A stretch of DNA of 64,000 bases from Rahnella ecdela (GCF_019049625.1 NZ_JAFMOY010000115.1:37210-101209), one strand, 5' to 3'; shown: positions 46,801 to 57,701, counted from the stretch's first letter. The notes: a model not told the origin generated them from the sequence alone. Numbers and translations are program-made.

Positions 46801-46973
46801 ATCTCCTACGAAGCATTTCTGTTCGTTTTAATAAGCAGATTATAATCTCAACACATGATGATAACTTCTTTAGTTTGCTTCAGCGCAAGATCCCTTCACA
46901 AGTAATGGGTTCAAAATTCCTTAAGCTGGAAAAATTTGGTGTTGTAGTTCCTGTAGAATCATTGAGTAATTAA
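43839..46973 (+). CDS. Rad50/SMC-like ABC ATPase of an ABC-3C-type system
   Basis: 1044 aa. Walker A is in IYAPNGFGKSSFYDAVEWAI (about 38-57); long coiled coils fill about 170-510 and 540-880 on either side of a Rad50-like zinc hook ICPLCNKPHD (C524, C527); the ABC signature region is FFSAAQLNILSLSVFLASAL (about 935) and Walker B is VIMIDDPIQSMDS (about 967), followed by the HDD histidine in IISTHDDNFF. The form is that of a DNA-end or DNA-structure sensor. In an ABC-3C operon it should detect invading nucleic acid and release the protease and MBL effectors. Very AT-rich against the surrounding chromosome, indicating transfer. Last gene of the operon. Confidence 0.85.
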   Translation: MKIKKVEIEGFRAYKYKEDGIFDFTNDDEMPSNFVAIYAPNGFGKSSFYDAVEWAITNHLERLGGDYNRSNHELAAKSTKEKGIAQKILRNKDVDSSIPTRVTVTTTLPKPFNRNLRAPRSNSSDIRIGVNKNKENEYFRKIILSQDEIDRFLREAKPQDRYNRFMESFGCDAEIARQELTVLINDNKVVLADLEKERNKLLDQLQEPVDVYMFEKFNKIVSELNKDDENLILVDDQFSLNTQHDMVSAIITRTQELKKQASANINLRESLTKYFSKLPELKLNLSLIKEQQHKLLKFSKGLQEAERYQSLLTSYSTIQNEYQYASQQLLTLNEVAEYLKIFLDTQSEITNVTEKCSSLSRQHTYEATILVDLQQSLSKLDSDLTEADNRSLLLRTALDNCSSIYSEINVQQERLKKLSAQVVNTNLSLILNKNLRDNIQLELTTISSLTVNAESLLNSDLSAINFDKLKLDELGHISEELKALLLHDQSIKKTQISLAEQMGLHERLVTSGLEYLSIWPTNICPLCNKPHDSESALQKEVKNTELLSILSKENAEKLNASTKRQSLLKAKMDAIVQEAVRIQMDRLSDLRTKLNDQGLQVSKLEEQKSLLQAEVNSLQLQIKSLQLSVWELTKEELISRTEAELKDLTLKKEELLNSKTVLSQNIDEKKLLITQIESSIKMLNLQIKTTASKSAYQKVNVYLIENSLQPHEFKTYYVEKRAAIEKCRKEHLSDAKKIAEQSKSLKETMIANETMTDIEVLSAEKKQAENHIAEYESFIQSFVASLNQMIGPQDGKTADEIGITITETINFQILQYRGIDSKLKKFELLSELLKATELYLTNQVLRENLTTVEKRLTQRNQVDKVLLAEREKVIDELRKLIREFFYEDLIDSIYRKIDPHPSLKKVEFRPDFETSDRPGLNIVLSDEEGKTVSPILFFSAAQLNILSLSVFLASALHAKDDNGDPIDVIMIDDPIQSMDSINVLATIDLLRSISVRFNKQIIISTHDDNFFSLLQRKIPSQVMGSKFLKLEKFGVVVPVESLSN

Positions 46974-46991
46974 TAGCTAATAAAAATATGA

Positions 46992-47025
46992 CCATATACT
47001 GGGCCAGCCCCGGACCAGTATATGG
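46992..47025. repeat. Perfect 11-bp inverted repeat behind the ATPase gene
   Basis: CCATATACTGG (46992-47002) and CCAGTATATGG (47015-47025) around a GC-rich 12-base loop, with no T-run after it. Further short repeats (ATGGTCT/AGACCAT at 47032-47069, and CCCC/GGGG after it) follow. It may be a terminator without a U-tract or a recombination-accessory site for the integrase. No gene is supported in 46974-47261. Confidence 0.5.
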
Positions 47026-47261
47026 GACAAAATGGTCTGAATTAATCCTACGTAGCCCCTTTAGACCATCCCCCTTCTTGGGGATAAAGATTGTGAAATT
47101 ATTATGTTCACAATAAAATTGATTATTTTATTAAAACTAATGATTTACTGCTCACTGATAGTGAGTAGCCGCGTCTATCGGTCATGGTTTTTATTTGGGA
47201 ATAACGGAAAGCATATTCTTAACATGTCTTCTATTTTCATTAATCGACCAGCACTGCTGCC

Positions 47262-48509
47262 CTACTTCGCAAAATCAAACGGACTAATCCCCTTATCCCG
47301 ATTCGTATCCAGATAATCCGCCCACCACTGCAGCATTAGCCTGCGCTCCCCCAGATGCTCGGCCTTATGAATATAAGCAGCCCGCACAGAGTTACGTTCC
47401 TGGTGACTCATCTGTCGCTCTACCGCATCCTTCGACCATAGCCCCGACTCAATCAACGAACTACACGCCATCGTCCTAAAACCATGCCCGCAGACTTCAA
47501 CTTTCGTATCGTAGCCCATAACCCGCAAAGCCTTATTGACAGTGTTTTCACTCATCGGCTTACGTGGATCGTGATCACCAACGAAGATCAGCTCACGGTT
47601 TCCGCTCATACTTTTGATCTTTTCCAGAATGGCAAGAGCTTGACGCGATAAAGGAACAAGATGTGGAGTCTTCATCTTGGATCCACGCTGAGAGTGATTA
47701 ACGCCTTCCAGCGGTTCACGCTCTCCGGGAATCGTCCACATAGCAGTTTCAAAATCTACTTCTGTCCAGCGAGCAAAACGTAACTCGCTCGAACGGATGA
47801 AAACCAGTAATGTCAAATCCACAGCTAACCGCGTTAATGGTCTGCCGGTGTAGTTATCAATACGATGGAGTAACTCAGGAATGCGGTTGAGATCTAGCGC
47901 AGGGCGATGCTTTCGTTTAGCTGTTGCGATCGCACCAGCGATCTCTTGTGCAGGATTATAATCAATTAAGCCGTTCTGTACCGCAAAGCGCATTATTGCC
48001 GTTGTTCGCTGTTGAAGACGCGCAGCCACTTCAAGGCGTCCTGACTTTTCCACTGCTTTAATTGGAACCAGTAAGTCACGAGTACTAATATCTTTGATAT
48101 TTCGCTTCCCAACTGAAGCAAATAAATTGTCTTCCAGGCTTTTCAATACACGAACACTATGCGATGTCGACCACTTCTGATTGCTGGCGTGCCAGTCCCT
48201 GGCTACCACTTCAAAAGTTATCGCTTCTTGTTCCTGCTCTACCTGAACGGCTTTCTTGTTCTCACTAGGGTCGACACCGTTAGCCAACTGCTTACGGGCT
48301 TCATCACGCCGTGCCCTGGCATCAGCCAATGACACTTCAGGATATTTCCCCAACGCCAGCATCTTCTCTTTACCACCGAAGCGATAACGCAGTCGCCAAT
48401 ATTTGGAACCGTTGGGGTGAACCAGCAATACCATGCCGTCACCATCAGTAAGCTTATAGGCTTTTTCTTCAGGCTTAGCCGAACGAACCTTCACATCACT
48501 CAGAGCCAT
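47262..48509 (-). CDS. intB: P4-type tyrosine integrase of the island
   Basis: 415 aa from ATG 48509 (MALSDVKVRSAKPEEKAYKL, the usual P4-integrase start), with AAAGGA upstream. N-terminal DUF4102 arm-binding domain (KYWRLRYRFGGKEKMLALGK), core-binding domain, and catalytic residues: Arg in FIRSSELRFARW, HGFRTMACSSLIESG (His and Arg) and the nucleophile Tyr in RAAYIHKAEHLGERRLMLQ. It lies about 200 bases from the 3' end of tRNA-Leu, the normal place for this class, and should catalyse insertion at and excision from that site. Probably controlled by AlpA. The symbol follows E. coli IntB, which also uses leuX. Confidence 0.93.
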   Translation of the reverse strand: MALSDVKVRSAKPEEKAYKLTDGDGMVLLVHPNGSKYWRLRYRFGGKEKMLALGKYPEVSLADARARRDEARKQLANGVDPSENKKAVQVEQEQEAITFEVVARDWHASNQKWSTSHSVRVLKSLEDNLFASVGKRNIKDISTRDLLVPIKAVEKSGRLEVAARLQQRTTAIMRFAVQNGLIDYNPAQEIAGAIATAKRKHRPALDLNRIPELLHRIDNYTGRPLTRLAVDLTLLVFIRSSELRFARWTEVDFETAMWTIPGEREPLEGVNHSQRGSKMKTPHLVPLSRQALAILEKIKSMSGNRELIFVGDHDPRKPMSENTVNKALRVMGYDTKVEVCGHGFRTMACSSLIESGLWSKDAVERQMSHQERNSVRAAYIHKAEHLGERRLMLQWWADYLDTNRDKGISPFDFAK

Positions 48510-48670
48510 GTTGAGTATCCTTTCAAGGGTTCTGTGTGGGTACAAACATTATCGAACCGGAATATACCCGCATTTGTACCCGCATCAGTAAGTTGATGTA
48601 GATTGAATCAGGTTGACTTATGTTGACTGAAAAAGCGAGAGAAGCCTTGCGGGGACTGGATTTTAGGCAT

Positions 48671-48694
48671 AAAAAAAGACCTCAGTTGAGGTCT
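48671..48694 (-). terminator. Terminator of the tRNA-Leu transcript
   Basis: AGACCTCA (48677-48684) and TGAGGTCT (48687-48694) form a perfect stem followed on the minus strand by seven Ts. It lies on the island side of the attachment site, so the island supplies a replacement terminator. Confidence 0.75.
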
Positions 48695-48699
48695 ATTTA

Positions 48700-48724
48700 C
48701 ATACTAATGGTGCCGAAGGCCGGA
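48700..48724. repeat. Right attachment site at the tRNA-Leu 3' end
   Basis: CATACTAATGGTGCC then GAAGGCCGGA, matching 16339-16362 apart from one extra C. It spans the CCA end, acceptor stem and part of the T arm of the intact tRNA, so integration leaves the tRNA functional. Confidence 0.85.
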
Positions 48725-48792
48725 ATCGAACCGGCACATCTTTCGATGGTTGATTTTGAATCAACTGCGTCTACCGATTTCGCCACTTCGGC
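48708..48792 (-). tRNA. leuX: tRNA-Leu (anticodon CAA)
   Basis: 85 nt on the minus strand from GCCGAAGTGGCGAAATCGGT to an encoded CCA. The acceptor stem GCCGAAG pairs with CTTCGGC, the anticodon stem is GTTGA/TCAAC with loop TTCAAAA (anticodon CAA), the variable arm is long as expected for leucine, and the T arm contains GGTTCGATTCC. It is nearly identical to E. coli leuX, a known island insertion hotspot. The T loop has GATTCC where E. coli has GAGTCC. Confidence 0.97.
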
Positions 48793-49011
48793 ACTGAAAG
48801 TAGTATGCGGAAAACGTGGGCATTATACCCAGCCCAGCGGGTCACGCAATAGTTATCCCGCCTTGTGCGGTTTAAGTGCTGAAAAAACAGACACGAGCCG
48901 CAGTCCTGAGAGTTTCCGCTGACAAAAAACTTCAATTTGTCTTCGTTTTTCCGATGCCGTTTTTCACACTTCGCATTAGTATACAAATCACGAATAGATC
49001 TTGCCCTGTTG

Positions 49012-50151
49012 ATGGATACCAGCTTGTTGAAAAAACTCTCACTTTCGCTCCTCGCGCTGGCCTTCGCCAGTACGCCTATATGGAGCCACGCGCAGACCAA
49101 TGCGCGTCTGGCGTCGCAGGTCGTGGATGACCATGCAGAACACATCTTTTACGGCAGCGGCGCAATGGGAATGGCGCTGGTAGTCGTTGATAATAATCAG
49201 CAGGTTTTCCGCAGCTTCGGGGAAACGAAACCGGGCTCCGATTTGCGTCCGCGTGAAGACTCCGTGGTGCGTATTGCCTCGCTGACCAAGCTCATTACCA
49301 GCGAAGTGCTGGTTAAAATGGCGCAGCAGGGCAAAGTAAGCATTAATGATCCGTTGCGTAAGTATGCCCCGGCCGGTGCGCGGGTGCCTGCTTACAGCGG
49401 AACAAATCCGATTACGCTGCTGAATCTGGCCACCCACACCAGCGGTCTGCCGCGTGAGCAACCGGGTGGTGTCGCGCACCGAGCCGTCTTCACCTGGCCG
49501 ACCAAAAGTGATCGCTGGACCTGGCTGAGTGTCGCAAAACTCACCGTTCCACCGGGTGCCCGCGCCTCTTACTCCAATCTGGCGTTTGACCTGCTTTCCG
49601 ATGCGTTATCGAAAGCAGCCAATCAGCCTTACACCCAATTACTGCGTGACCAGATTACTCAGCCACTGGGCATGATCGATACGACGCTGACGCCAAACGC
49701 CAGCCAGTGTTCGCGCCTGATGGAAGGCCTTCGACCAAGTCCGTGTATCAATACCATTGCGGCTGCGGGCAGCGGCGGGCTCTACTCTACGCCTGCTGAT
49801 ATGGGCCGCTGGATGCGTCAGTTCCTCGGACAGCGCACCACAACCGCCGATATGGCGCAGAAGATGTATTACAAACGCACGGATCTGGTCTCGCTCAAAG
49901 GGATGGATGTACCGGGCATGGCGGACTCGCTGGGAATGGGCTGGGTAACAATGGCCCCGACGCCATTGCTGCCGCGCATCATTCAGAAAACCGGTGGCGG
50001 TGGCGGCTTTATCACGTATGTCGCGATGGTGCCGCAGCGCGGTGTGGGCGTGTTCGTGGTGGTCACCCGCAGCGAACTGACCAAGTTTAAAAATATGAGT
50101 GATGGCGTGAACGATTTGGTCGCGGATCTGGTGCGTAACAACGAAATCTGA
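49012..50151 (+). CDS. ampH: AmpH, penicillin-binding DD-carboxypeptidase/endopeptidase
   Basis: 379 aa from ATG 49012, chosen because it gives a clean signal peptide (hydrophobic SLSLLALAFASTPI, cleaved near SHA-QTN); an upstream ATG at 48937 does not. Class C beta-lactamase fold with SLTK (SxxK, active serine), YSN in ASYSNLAFDLL and KTGGGGG (KTG). Over its length it matches E. coli AmpH (GSGAMGMALVVVDNNQQVFR; TRSELTKFKNMSDGVNDLV). It trims and recycles peptidoglycan in the periplasm and binds penicillins. Monocistronic, ending at a shared terminator with lptG. Confidence 0.94.
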   Translation: MDTSLLKKLSLSLLALAFASTPIWSHAQTNARLASQVVDDHAEHIFYGSGAMGMALVVVDNNQQVFRSFGETKPGSDLRPREDSVVRIASLTKLITSEVLVKMAQQGKVSINDPLRKYAPAGARVPAYSGTNPITLLNLATHTSGLPREQPGGVAHRAVFTWPTKSDRWTWLSVAKLTVPPGARASYSNLAFDLLSDALSKAANQPYTQLLRDQITQPLGMIDTTLTPNASQCSRLMEGLRPSPCINTIAAAGSGGLYSTPADMGRWMRQFLGQRTTTADMAQKMYYKRTDLVSLKGMDVPGMADSLGMGWVTMAPTPLLPRIIQKTGGGGGFITYVAMVPQRGVGVFVVVTRSELTKFKNMSDGVNDLVADLVRNNEI

Positions 50152-50180
50152 CGCTCCCGCTAACAATCTCCGGACGTAAA

Positions 50181-50207
50181 AAAAGCAGGCTTAGCCTGCT
50201 TTTTGTT
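50181..50207. terminator. Bidirectional terminator between ampH and lptG
   Basis: AAAAGCAGGC (50181-50190) and GCCTGCTTTT (50194-50203) with a TTA loop and T-runs in both directions, between convergent genes. Confidence 0.88.
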
Positions 50208-50223
50208 TATCTGTACTGCGGGT

Positions 50224-51294
50224 TTATCGTTTTTTCAGTAGTAAGAACATACTGATAACGAAGAACAAGCCGCTTGGTAACAGTGCGCCCAGAATTGGCG
50301 GAATGTTATATACCAGGCTTAATGGACCGAAGATCTGGTCAAGTACGTAGAACAGGAAACCGAAGCAAATACCGGTGACCACGCGTACGCCCATTGGCAC
50401 GCTGCGCAGGGGGCCGAAGATAAATGACAGCGCCATCAGCATCATCACCGCAACAGACAGTGGCGAGAAGATTTTGCTCCACATGTTAAGCTGATAACGT
50501 TTTGCTTCCTGTCCGCTCTGCTTGAGATATTTCACATAGTTGTGCAGACCGCTGATGGACAACGCATCAGGGTCAAGCGCAACCACACCCAGTTTGTCCG
50601 GTGTCAGGTTGGTTTTCCAGACTCCCGTCAGGGTCTGAGAACCGGTGATTTGCAGGTTATCCGTCAGGTCAGATTCATCGACCTGAGAGAGTTTCCACTC
50701 ACCGCCATCGAACGTTGCAGAAGAGGCATAACGGACTGACTGCAATTTGTTCTCTTCATTGAAGTGGTAGATGTTAACGCCAGTCAGCTCTTTCTCACCT
50801 GCCACACGCTCAATGTAAATAAAGTCGTGACCGTCTTTCGCCCACAAACCGTTTTGGGTGGAAAGCAGTGACCCGCCGTACATCTGCTGCGCACGATAGT
50901 TACGGGCCATTTGCTCGCCCTGCGGCGCAACCCATTCACCAATTGCCATGGTCAGAAGCACCAGCGGGATCGCCGTTTTCATGACCGAGGCAGCAATCTG
51001 CATACGGGTGAAACCCGATGCCTGCATAACCACCAGTTCACTGCGCGTGGCAAGCGTACCCAAACCAAGCAATGCGCCCAGCAATGCGGCCATCGGGAAG
51101 AAAATCTCGATATCTTTTGGCACGCTAAGCAAAGTGTATAAACCCGCACCAGCGGCGGAATATCCGCCCTGCCCGACTTTACGCAGCTGATCGACAAATT
51201 TGATGATGCCGGAGAGTGACACCAGCATGAACAACGTCATCATGATGGTGTTGAAAATAGTGCGACCAATGTAACGGTCTAATACGCCAAACAT
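50224..51294 (-). CDS. lptG: LptG, LPS export permease subunit
   Basis: 356 aa from ATG 51294, whose A is the last base of the lptF stop codon (TGATG), with GAGAGGAG upstream. MFGVLDRYIGRTIFNTIMM and IKFVDQLRKVGQGGYSAAGA follow E. coli LptG. Six membrane helices flank a periplasmic beta-jellyroll (about 140-260). With LptF and the LptB ATPase it extracts lipopolysaccharide from the inner membrane and passes it to LptC/A. Essential in relatives. Confidence 0.96.
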   Translation of the reverse strand: MFGVLDRYIGRTIFNTIMMTLFMLVSLSGIIKFVDQLRKVGQGGYSAAGAGLYTLLSVPKDIEIFFPMAALLGALLGLGTLATRSELVVMQASGFTRMQIAASVMKTAIPLVLLTMAIGEWVAPQGEQMARNYRAQQMYGGSLLSTQNGLWAKDGHDFIYIERVAGEKELTGVNIYHFNEENKLQSVRYASSATFDGGEWKLSQVDESDLTDNLQITGSQTLTGVWKTNLTPDKLGVVALDPDALSISGLHNYVKYLKQSGQEAKRYQLNMWSKIFSPLSVAVMMLMALSFIFGPLRSVPMGVRVVTGICFGFLFYVLDQIFGPLSLVYNIPPILGALLPSGLFFVISMFLLLKKR

Positions 51295-52388
51295 CAGGCA
51301 ACTCCTCTCAGACGTGCCCGGAACTTGCGAACCGGCAAGGTATCCCACGCATTAAGCACCAATGCCAGTGCAAAGTAGAGCAGGTTCGTCCCCCACATCC
51401 AGACGAAGGGATCCAGCTTGCCCTTCGCGCCGTTAGAGCGCAGAGAGGTTTGCAGCAGGAAGAAAATCAGATACAGCAGGATAGCTGGCAGCATACTGAG
51501 AACGCGGCCCTGACGCGGATTGACCACGCTGAGCGGAACCACCAGCAGTGCCATAATAAATACGGAGACAATCAGCGTTAAACGCCAGTTCAGCTCTGCG
51601 CTGGCTTCCGGTTCACTGGAACTCCAGAGTTGCGTCATGGTCATCTGATCAGACTGATTCGGGTCAAGCTGAACGGTCTGATGGCCAATAACCGCCAGAT
51701 AATCAGTGAAGTCCGTAACACGGAAATCACGCAATAATGCAGTGCCTTCGTAACGCGTGCCTTTATCCAGCATCACCTGTTGCGAGCCGTCAGCGCGCTG
51801 AAGCATATGTCCTTTATCTGCCACAACGACAGAAGGACGCTGATTACCGTTCGGGCGCAGCTGAGCCAGGAAAACGTTATGGAATTCTTTGCCTTTTACG
51901 CTGCCGACGAACAGAACCGCATTGCCGTTTTGTGCCTGCTGGAACTGGCCTTCAACCATCGCGGCCATACTCGGGTTCGCTTTCGCTTCGGCCAGTACTT
52001 CGTCCTGATGTTTCGACGACCAGGGGCTGAGCCAGATAGCGTTCGCGCCAGCAAAGATTGACGTAATTAACGCCAGAACCAGTGCTGCGATGACCAGTGA
52101 GCGTTTTCCGAGACCACAGGCGTGCATGACCGTGATTTCACTGTCGGTATAAAGTTTACCGAGCGTCATCAGCAGGCCAAGGAACAGGCTGAGCGGAAGG
52201 ATAAGCTGCGCCATTTCCGGAACGCCAAGGCCCAGAAGTGAGAGAACTAAATTTGTTGGGATATCGCCATCAACCGCTGCTCCGAGCACTCTTACCAGCT
52301 TCTGACAGAAGAAGATGAGAAGCAAAATGAACAGAATGGCAAATTGGCTCTTGAAGGTTTCCCTAACCAGATATCTAATGATGATCAC
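51294..52388 (-). CDS. lptF: LptF, LPS export permease subunit
   Basis: 364 aa. MIIIRYLVRETFKSQFAILF starts the first membrane helix; MHACGLGKRSLVIAALVLAL and the periplasmic jellyroll region (about 130-250) match E. coli LptF. It forms the LptB2FG exporter with lptG, with a one-base overlap between the genes. Divergent from pepA across 277 bases, the conserved enterobacterial arrangement. Confidence 0.96.
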   Translation of the reverse strand: MIIIRYLVRETFKSQFAILFILLLIFFCQKLVRVLGAAVDGDIPTNLVLSLLGLGVPEMAQLILPLSLFLGLLMTLGKLYTDSEITVMHACGLGKRSLVIAALVLALITSIFAGANAIWLSPWSSKHQDEVLAEAKANPSMAAMVEGQFQQAQNGNAVLFVGSVKGKEFHNVFLAQLRPNGNQRPSVVVADKGHMLQRADGSQQVMLDKGTRYEGTALLRDFRVTDFTDYLAVIGHQTVQLDPNQSDQMTMTQLWSSSEPEASAELNWRLTLIVSVFIMALLVVPLSVVNPRQGRVLSMLPAILLYLIFFLLQTSLRSNGAKGKLDPFVWMWGTNLLYFALALVLNAWDTLPVRKFRARLRGVA

Positions 52389-52650
52389 GCTTAATACGCC
52401 TGTGAAAACTTGTCTTTTTGAAGGAAAATCGCTAGTTTCATCGCTAATCCGTCATTTATTCTCATCATATGGCAACCTTCGCAGCTAAAATAGTATTACA
52501 ACACCGAGAATTGGGGTGTCCTATAGGAACTTGCTTATAGCCGCCAAAATAAAAACTAACGCCGTTTAGGTTAACACAGGTCGTTAACACAATGACGGGA
52601 GAGTGTCTCCGGCGACTCATTCTAGCCGTACCTCCCGCCCTTGTCTTTAA

Positions 52651-54177
<1,527 letters not shown>

Positions 54178-54293
54178 TTCCTCTGCCAAATAAGTTATAA
54201 TCTTCCGTATCAGGGGCAGGTTCGCCAGCCCCTCCACAGGCGGGTGCACCAGTTGCGCCCCTGTTTTTTTCTCAGCAGCACAGTGAACTCATC

Positions 54294-54779
54294 ATGAAAC
54301 AGGCAACCTTCTTTCTTCTCGACGCGCCCGACGCCAGTGGCGAGCTTAGCTCACACGAAGCGCTGGCCTGTCTGGTCGCCGCTGAACGTTACCGGATGGG
54401 AAAACGTGTTCTGCTGGCCTGTGAAGACCAGAAACAGGCTGAGCGTCTGGATGAAGCGCTCTGGCAGCGTGATCCGAGCCACTTTGTCCCGCACAATCTG
54501 GCCGGAGAAGGCCCGCGCTTTGGTGCGCCGGTCGAATTATGCTGGCCGGGCAAACGCGGCAATGCGCCACGCGACCTGCTGATCAGCCTGATGCCAGAAT
54601 TTGCAGATTTTGCTACTGCTTTCCATGAAGTGGTAGACTTCGTTCCTTACGAAGATTCCCTTAAACAGCTTGCGCGCGAACGCTACAAAGCCTATCGCAG
54701 CGTGGGTTTCTCTTTGACGACGGCCACGCCGCCCTCAGTCACCACATCGACCGACGAAAATACAAAGCGAAATGGATAA
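54294..54779 (+). CDS. holC: HolC, chi subunit of DNA polymerase III
   Basis: 161 aa. [40 protein letters not shown] and the strongly conserved [20 protein letters not shown] identify chi, which links the clamp loader to SSB. It is about 14 residues longer than E. coli HolC, with a Thr/Ser-rich tail ([20 protein letters not shown]). The last 8 bases overlap the valS start, so the two are translationally coupled. Confidence 0.94.
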   Translation: MKQATFFLLDAPDASGELSSHEALACLVAAERYRMGKRVLLACEDQKQAERLDEALWQRDPSHFVPHNLAGEGPRFGAPVELCWPGKRGNAPRDLLISLMPEFADFATAFHEVVDFVPYEDSLKQLARERYKAYRSVGFSLTTATPPSVTTSTDENTKRNG

Positions 54780-57627
54780 GACATATAACCCGCAAGACAT
54801 CGAGCAGCCGCTTTACGAGCACTGGGAACAACAGGGCTATTTCAAGCCGCATGGTGATACCAGTAAAGAAAGCTTTGCCATCATGATCCCACCGCCGAAC
54901 GTTACCGGCAGCTTGCACATGGGTCATGCTTTCCAGCAAACCATCATGGACGCCATGATCCGCTATCAGCGCATGCAGGGCAAAAATACTCTGTGGCAGG
55001 CGGGTACTGACCATGCGGGTATCGCAACGCAGATGGTGGTTGAGCGTAAAATCGCGGCTGAGGAAGGCAAAACCCGACACGACTATGGCCGTGATGCATT
55101 CATCGACAAAATCTGGGAATGGAAAGCTGAATCCGGCGGCACCATTACCCGTCAGATGCGCCGTCTGGGGGACTCCGTGGACTGGGAGCGTGAGCGCTTC
55201 ACCATGGATGAAGGTCTGTCCAATGCCGTGCGCGAAGTGTTTGTACGCCTGTACAAAGAAGACCTGATTTACCGCGGAAAACGCCTGGTGAACTGGGATC
55301 CGAAACTGCGCACTGCAATCTCGGACCTCGAAGTTGAAAACCGCGAATCCAAAGGTTCCATGTGGCACCTGCGTTATCCGCTGGCTGACGGCGCGAAAAC
55401 CGCTGAAGGTAAAGATTATCTGGTCGTCGCCACTACCCGTCCGGAAACCGTACTCGGTGATACCGGCGTGGCCGTTAACCCGGAAGATCCGCGTTACCGG
55501 GATCTGATTGGCAAAGAGATCATTCTGCCGCTGGTAGGACGTCGTATTCCGATCGTCGCCGATGAACATGCCGATATGCAAAAAGGCACCGGTTGCGTGA
55601 AAATCACGCCTGCACATGACTTTAACGACTATGAAGTCGGTAAACGTCACGGCCTGCCGATGATCAACATCCTGACTTTCGATGGCGATATCCGCCAGAC
55701 CGCTGAAGTGTTCGACACCAACGGCGAAGAAAGCGATGCATGCGCCAACGACATTCCTGAACAGTTCCGTGGCCTTGAGCGTTTTGCCGCACGTAAAGCC
55801 GTGGTCGCTGCGTTTGACGAAGCCGGTTTGCTGGAAGAAATCAAACCTCATGATCTGACCGTACCTTACGGTGACCGTGGTGGCGTGGTTATCGAACCAA
55901 TGCTGACTGACCAGTGGTACGTCCGCACTGCGCCGCTGGCGAAAGTTGCAGTGGAAGCCGTTGAACAGGGCGAAATCCAGTTCGTGCCTAAACAGTACGA
56001 AAACATGTATTTCAGTTGGATGCGTGACATTCAGGATTGGTGTATTTCCCGACAGTTATGGTGGGGACACCGTATTCCGGCGTGGTATGACGCCGAAGGC
56101 AACGTTTTTGTTGGCCGCGACGAAGAAGAAGTTCGTAGCGAAAACAATCTGGGCGCAGACGTTGTTCTGACTCAGGACGAAGACGTGCTCGATACCTGGT
56201 TCTCTTCCGGCCTGTGGACGTTCTCCACGCTCGGTTGGCCAGAACAGACGCCTGATCTCAAAGCTTTCCACCCTTCAAGCGTGGTCGTCAGCGGCTTCGA
56301 CATCATTTTCTTCTGGATAGCGCGCATGATCATGATGACCATGCACTTCGTGAAAGACGAAAATGGTAAGCCGCAGGTTCCGTTCAACACTGTGTACATG
56401 ACCGGTCTTATCCGCGACGACGAAGGTCAGAAAATGTCCAAGTCCAAAGGGAACGTTATCGATCCGCTGGATATGATCGACGGTATCTCGCTGGAAGACC
56501 TGCTGGAAAAACGTACCGGCAACATGATGCAGCCGCAGCTGGCAGAGAAAATCCGCAAGCGCACCGAGAAGCAATTCCCGAATGGTATCGAACCGCACGG
56601 CACCGATGCCCTGCGCTTCACGCTGGCGGCACTGGCCTCTACCGGTCGTGACATCAACTGGGACATGAAGCGTCTTGAAGGCTACCGCAACTTCTGTAAC
56701 AAGCTGTGGAACGCCAGCCGCTTTGTGCTGATGAACACCGAAGATCAGGATTGTGGTCTGAACGGCGGCGAACTTGAGCTGTCACTGGCTGACCGCTGGA
56801 TCCTGGCGGAATATAACCGCACGGTGAAATCTTACCGTGAAGCGATGGATAACTACCGCTTCGATCTGGCTGCCAGCATTCTGTATGAATTCACCTGGAA
56901 CCAGTTCTGCGACTGGTATCTGGAGCTGACCAAACCAGTCATGAACGGTGGCAACGAAGCACAACTGCGCGGCACCCGTCATACGCTGGTGGAAGTGCTG
57001 GAAGGTTTGCTGCGTCTTGCGCATCCGATTATTCCGTTCATCACAGAAACCATCTGGCAGCGCGTGAAATCACTGAAAGGCATCACAGCAGAAACGATCA
57101 TGCTGCAACCTTTCCCTGAGTTTGATGCTGCGAAAGCGGATGAGCTGGCGCTGGCCGATCTCGAGTGGATCAAGCAGGCGATCATCGCTATCCGTAACGT
57201 GCGTGCCGAGATGAACCTGTCTCCGGCCAAACCGCTGGAACTGCTGCTACGCGGCGCCAGTGCCGATGCACAGCGTCGTGTGGAACAGAACCTGAGCTTT
57301 ATTAAGTCTCTGGCGCGTCTGGAATCCATCACCATTCTGCCTGCCGGCGACAAAGGCCCTGTATCTGTCACCAAACTGGTGGAAGGCGCTGAACTGTTGA
57401 TCCCGATGGCAGGTCTGATCGATAAAGATGCCGAACTGGCGCGTCTCGATAAAGAGATGGCGAAACTGGATGGCGAGATTGCCTCCATCGAAGGCAAACT
57501 GTCTAACGAAGGTTTTGTGGCGCGTGCGCCGCAAGCCGTTGTCGCGAAAGAACGCGAGCGTCTGGCAGCCTGCGGTGAAGCAAAAGTGAAACTGGCCGAA
57601 CAAAAAGCCACCATTGCTGCGCTGTAA
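54772..57627 (+). CDS. valS: Valyl-tRNA synthetase
   Basis: 951 aa, the expected length. HIGH-type motif [14 protein letters not shown] (about 41-54), editing domain (about 190-330) with [20 protein letters not shown] motif [14 protein letters not shown] (about 552), and a C-terminal coiled-coil arm ([20 protein letters not shown]). It charges tRNA-Val and edits mis-charged threonine. It starts within holC. The strong hairpin after the stop terminates the transcript. Confidence 0.98.
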   Translation: MDKTYNPQDIEQPLYEHWEQQGYFKPHGDTSKESFAIMIPPPNVTGSLHMGHAFQQTIMDAMIRYQRMQGKNTLWQAGTDHAGIATQMVVERKIAAEEGKTRHDYGRDAFIDKIWEWKAESGGTITRQMRRLGDSVDWERERFTMDEGLSNAVREVFVRLYKEDLIYRGKRLVNWDPKLRTAISDLEVENRESKGSMWHLRYPLADGAKTAEGKDYLVVATTRPETVLGDTGVAVNPEDPRYRDLIGKEIILPLVGRRIPIVADEHADMQKGTGCVKITPAHDFNDYEVGKRHGLPMINILTFDGDIRQTAEVFDTNGEESDACANDIPEQFRGLERFAARKAVVAAFDEAGLLEEIKPHDLTVPYGDRGGVVIEPMLTDQWYVRTAPLAKVAVEAVEQGEIQFVPKQYENMYFSWMRDIQDWCISRQLWWGHRIPAWYDAEGNVFVGRDEEEVRSENNLGADVVLTQDEDVLDTWFSSGLWTFSTLGWPEQTPDLKAFHPSSVVVSGFDIIFFWIARMIMMTMHFVKDENGKPQVPFNTVYMTGLIRDDEGQKMSKSKGNVIDPLDMIDGISLEDLLEKRTGNMMQPQLAEKIRKRTEKQFPNGIEPHGTDALRFTLAALASTGRDINWDMKRLEGYRNFCNKLWNASRFVLMNTEDQDCGLNGGELELSLADRWILAEYNRTVKSYREAMDNYRFDLAASILYEFTWNQFCDWYLELTKPVMNGGNEAQLRGTRHTLVEVLEGLLRLAHPIIPFITETIWQRVKSLKGITAETIMLQPFPEFDAAKADELALADLEWIKQAIIAIRNVRAEMNLSPAKPLELLLRGASADAQRRVEQNLSFIKSLARLESITILPAGDKGPVSVTKLVEGAELLIPMAGLIDKDAELARLDKEMAKLDGEIASIEGKLSNEGFVARAPQAVVAKERERLAACGEAKVKLAEQKATIAAL

Positions 57628-57647
57628 AATTGCGAGAGAAATATGAG

Positions 57648-57672
57648 AAAGGCCGCGCAAGCGGCCTTTTTT
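57648..57672 (+). terminator. Terminator of valS
   Basis: AAGGCCGC (57649-57656), a GCAA tetraloop and GCGGCCTT (57661-57668), followed by a T-run on the + strand. It may also serve the convergent yjgN weakly. Confidence 0.9.
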
Positions 57673-57701
57673 ATGTGTGATAACGAAAGTATTTAAGATA
57701 T

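Noticed and set aside
47104..47316. 70-codon open frame after the ATPase gene
   Set aside because: No ribosome site, composition is random-like and it runs into the 3' end of the integrase on the other strand.
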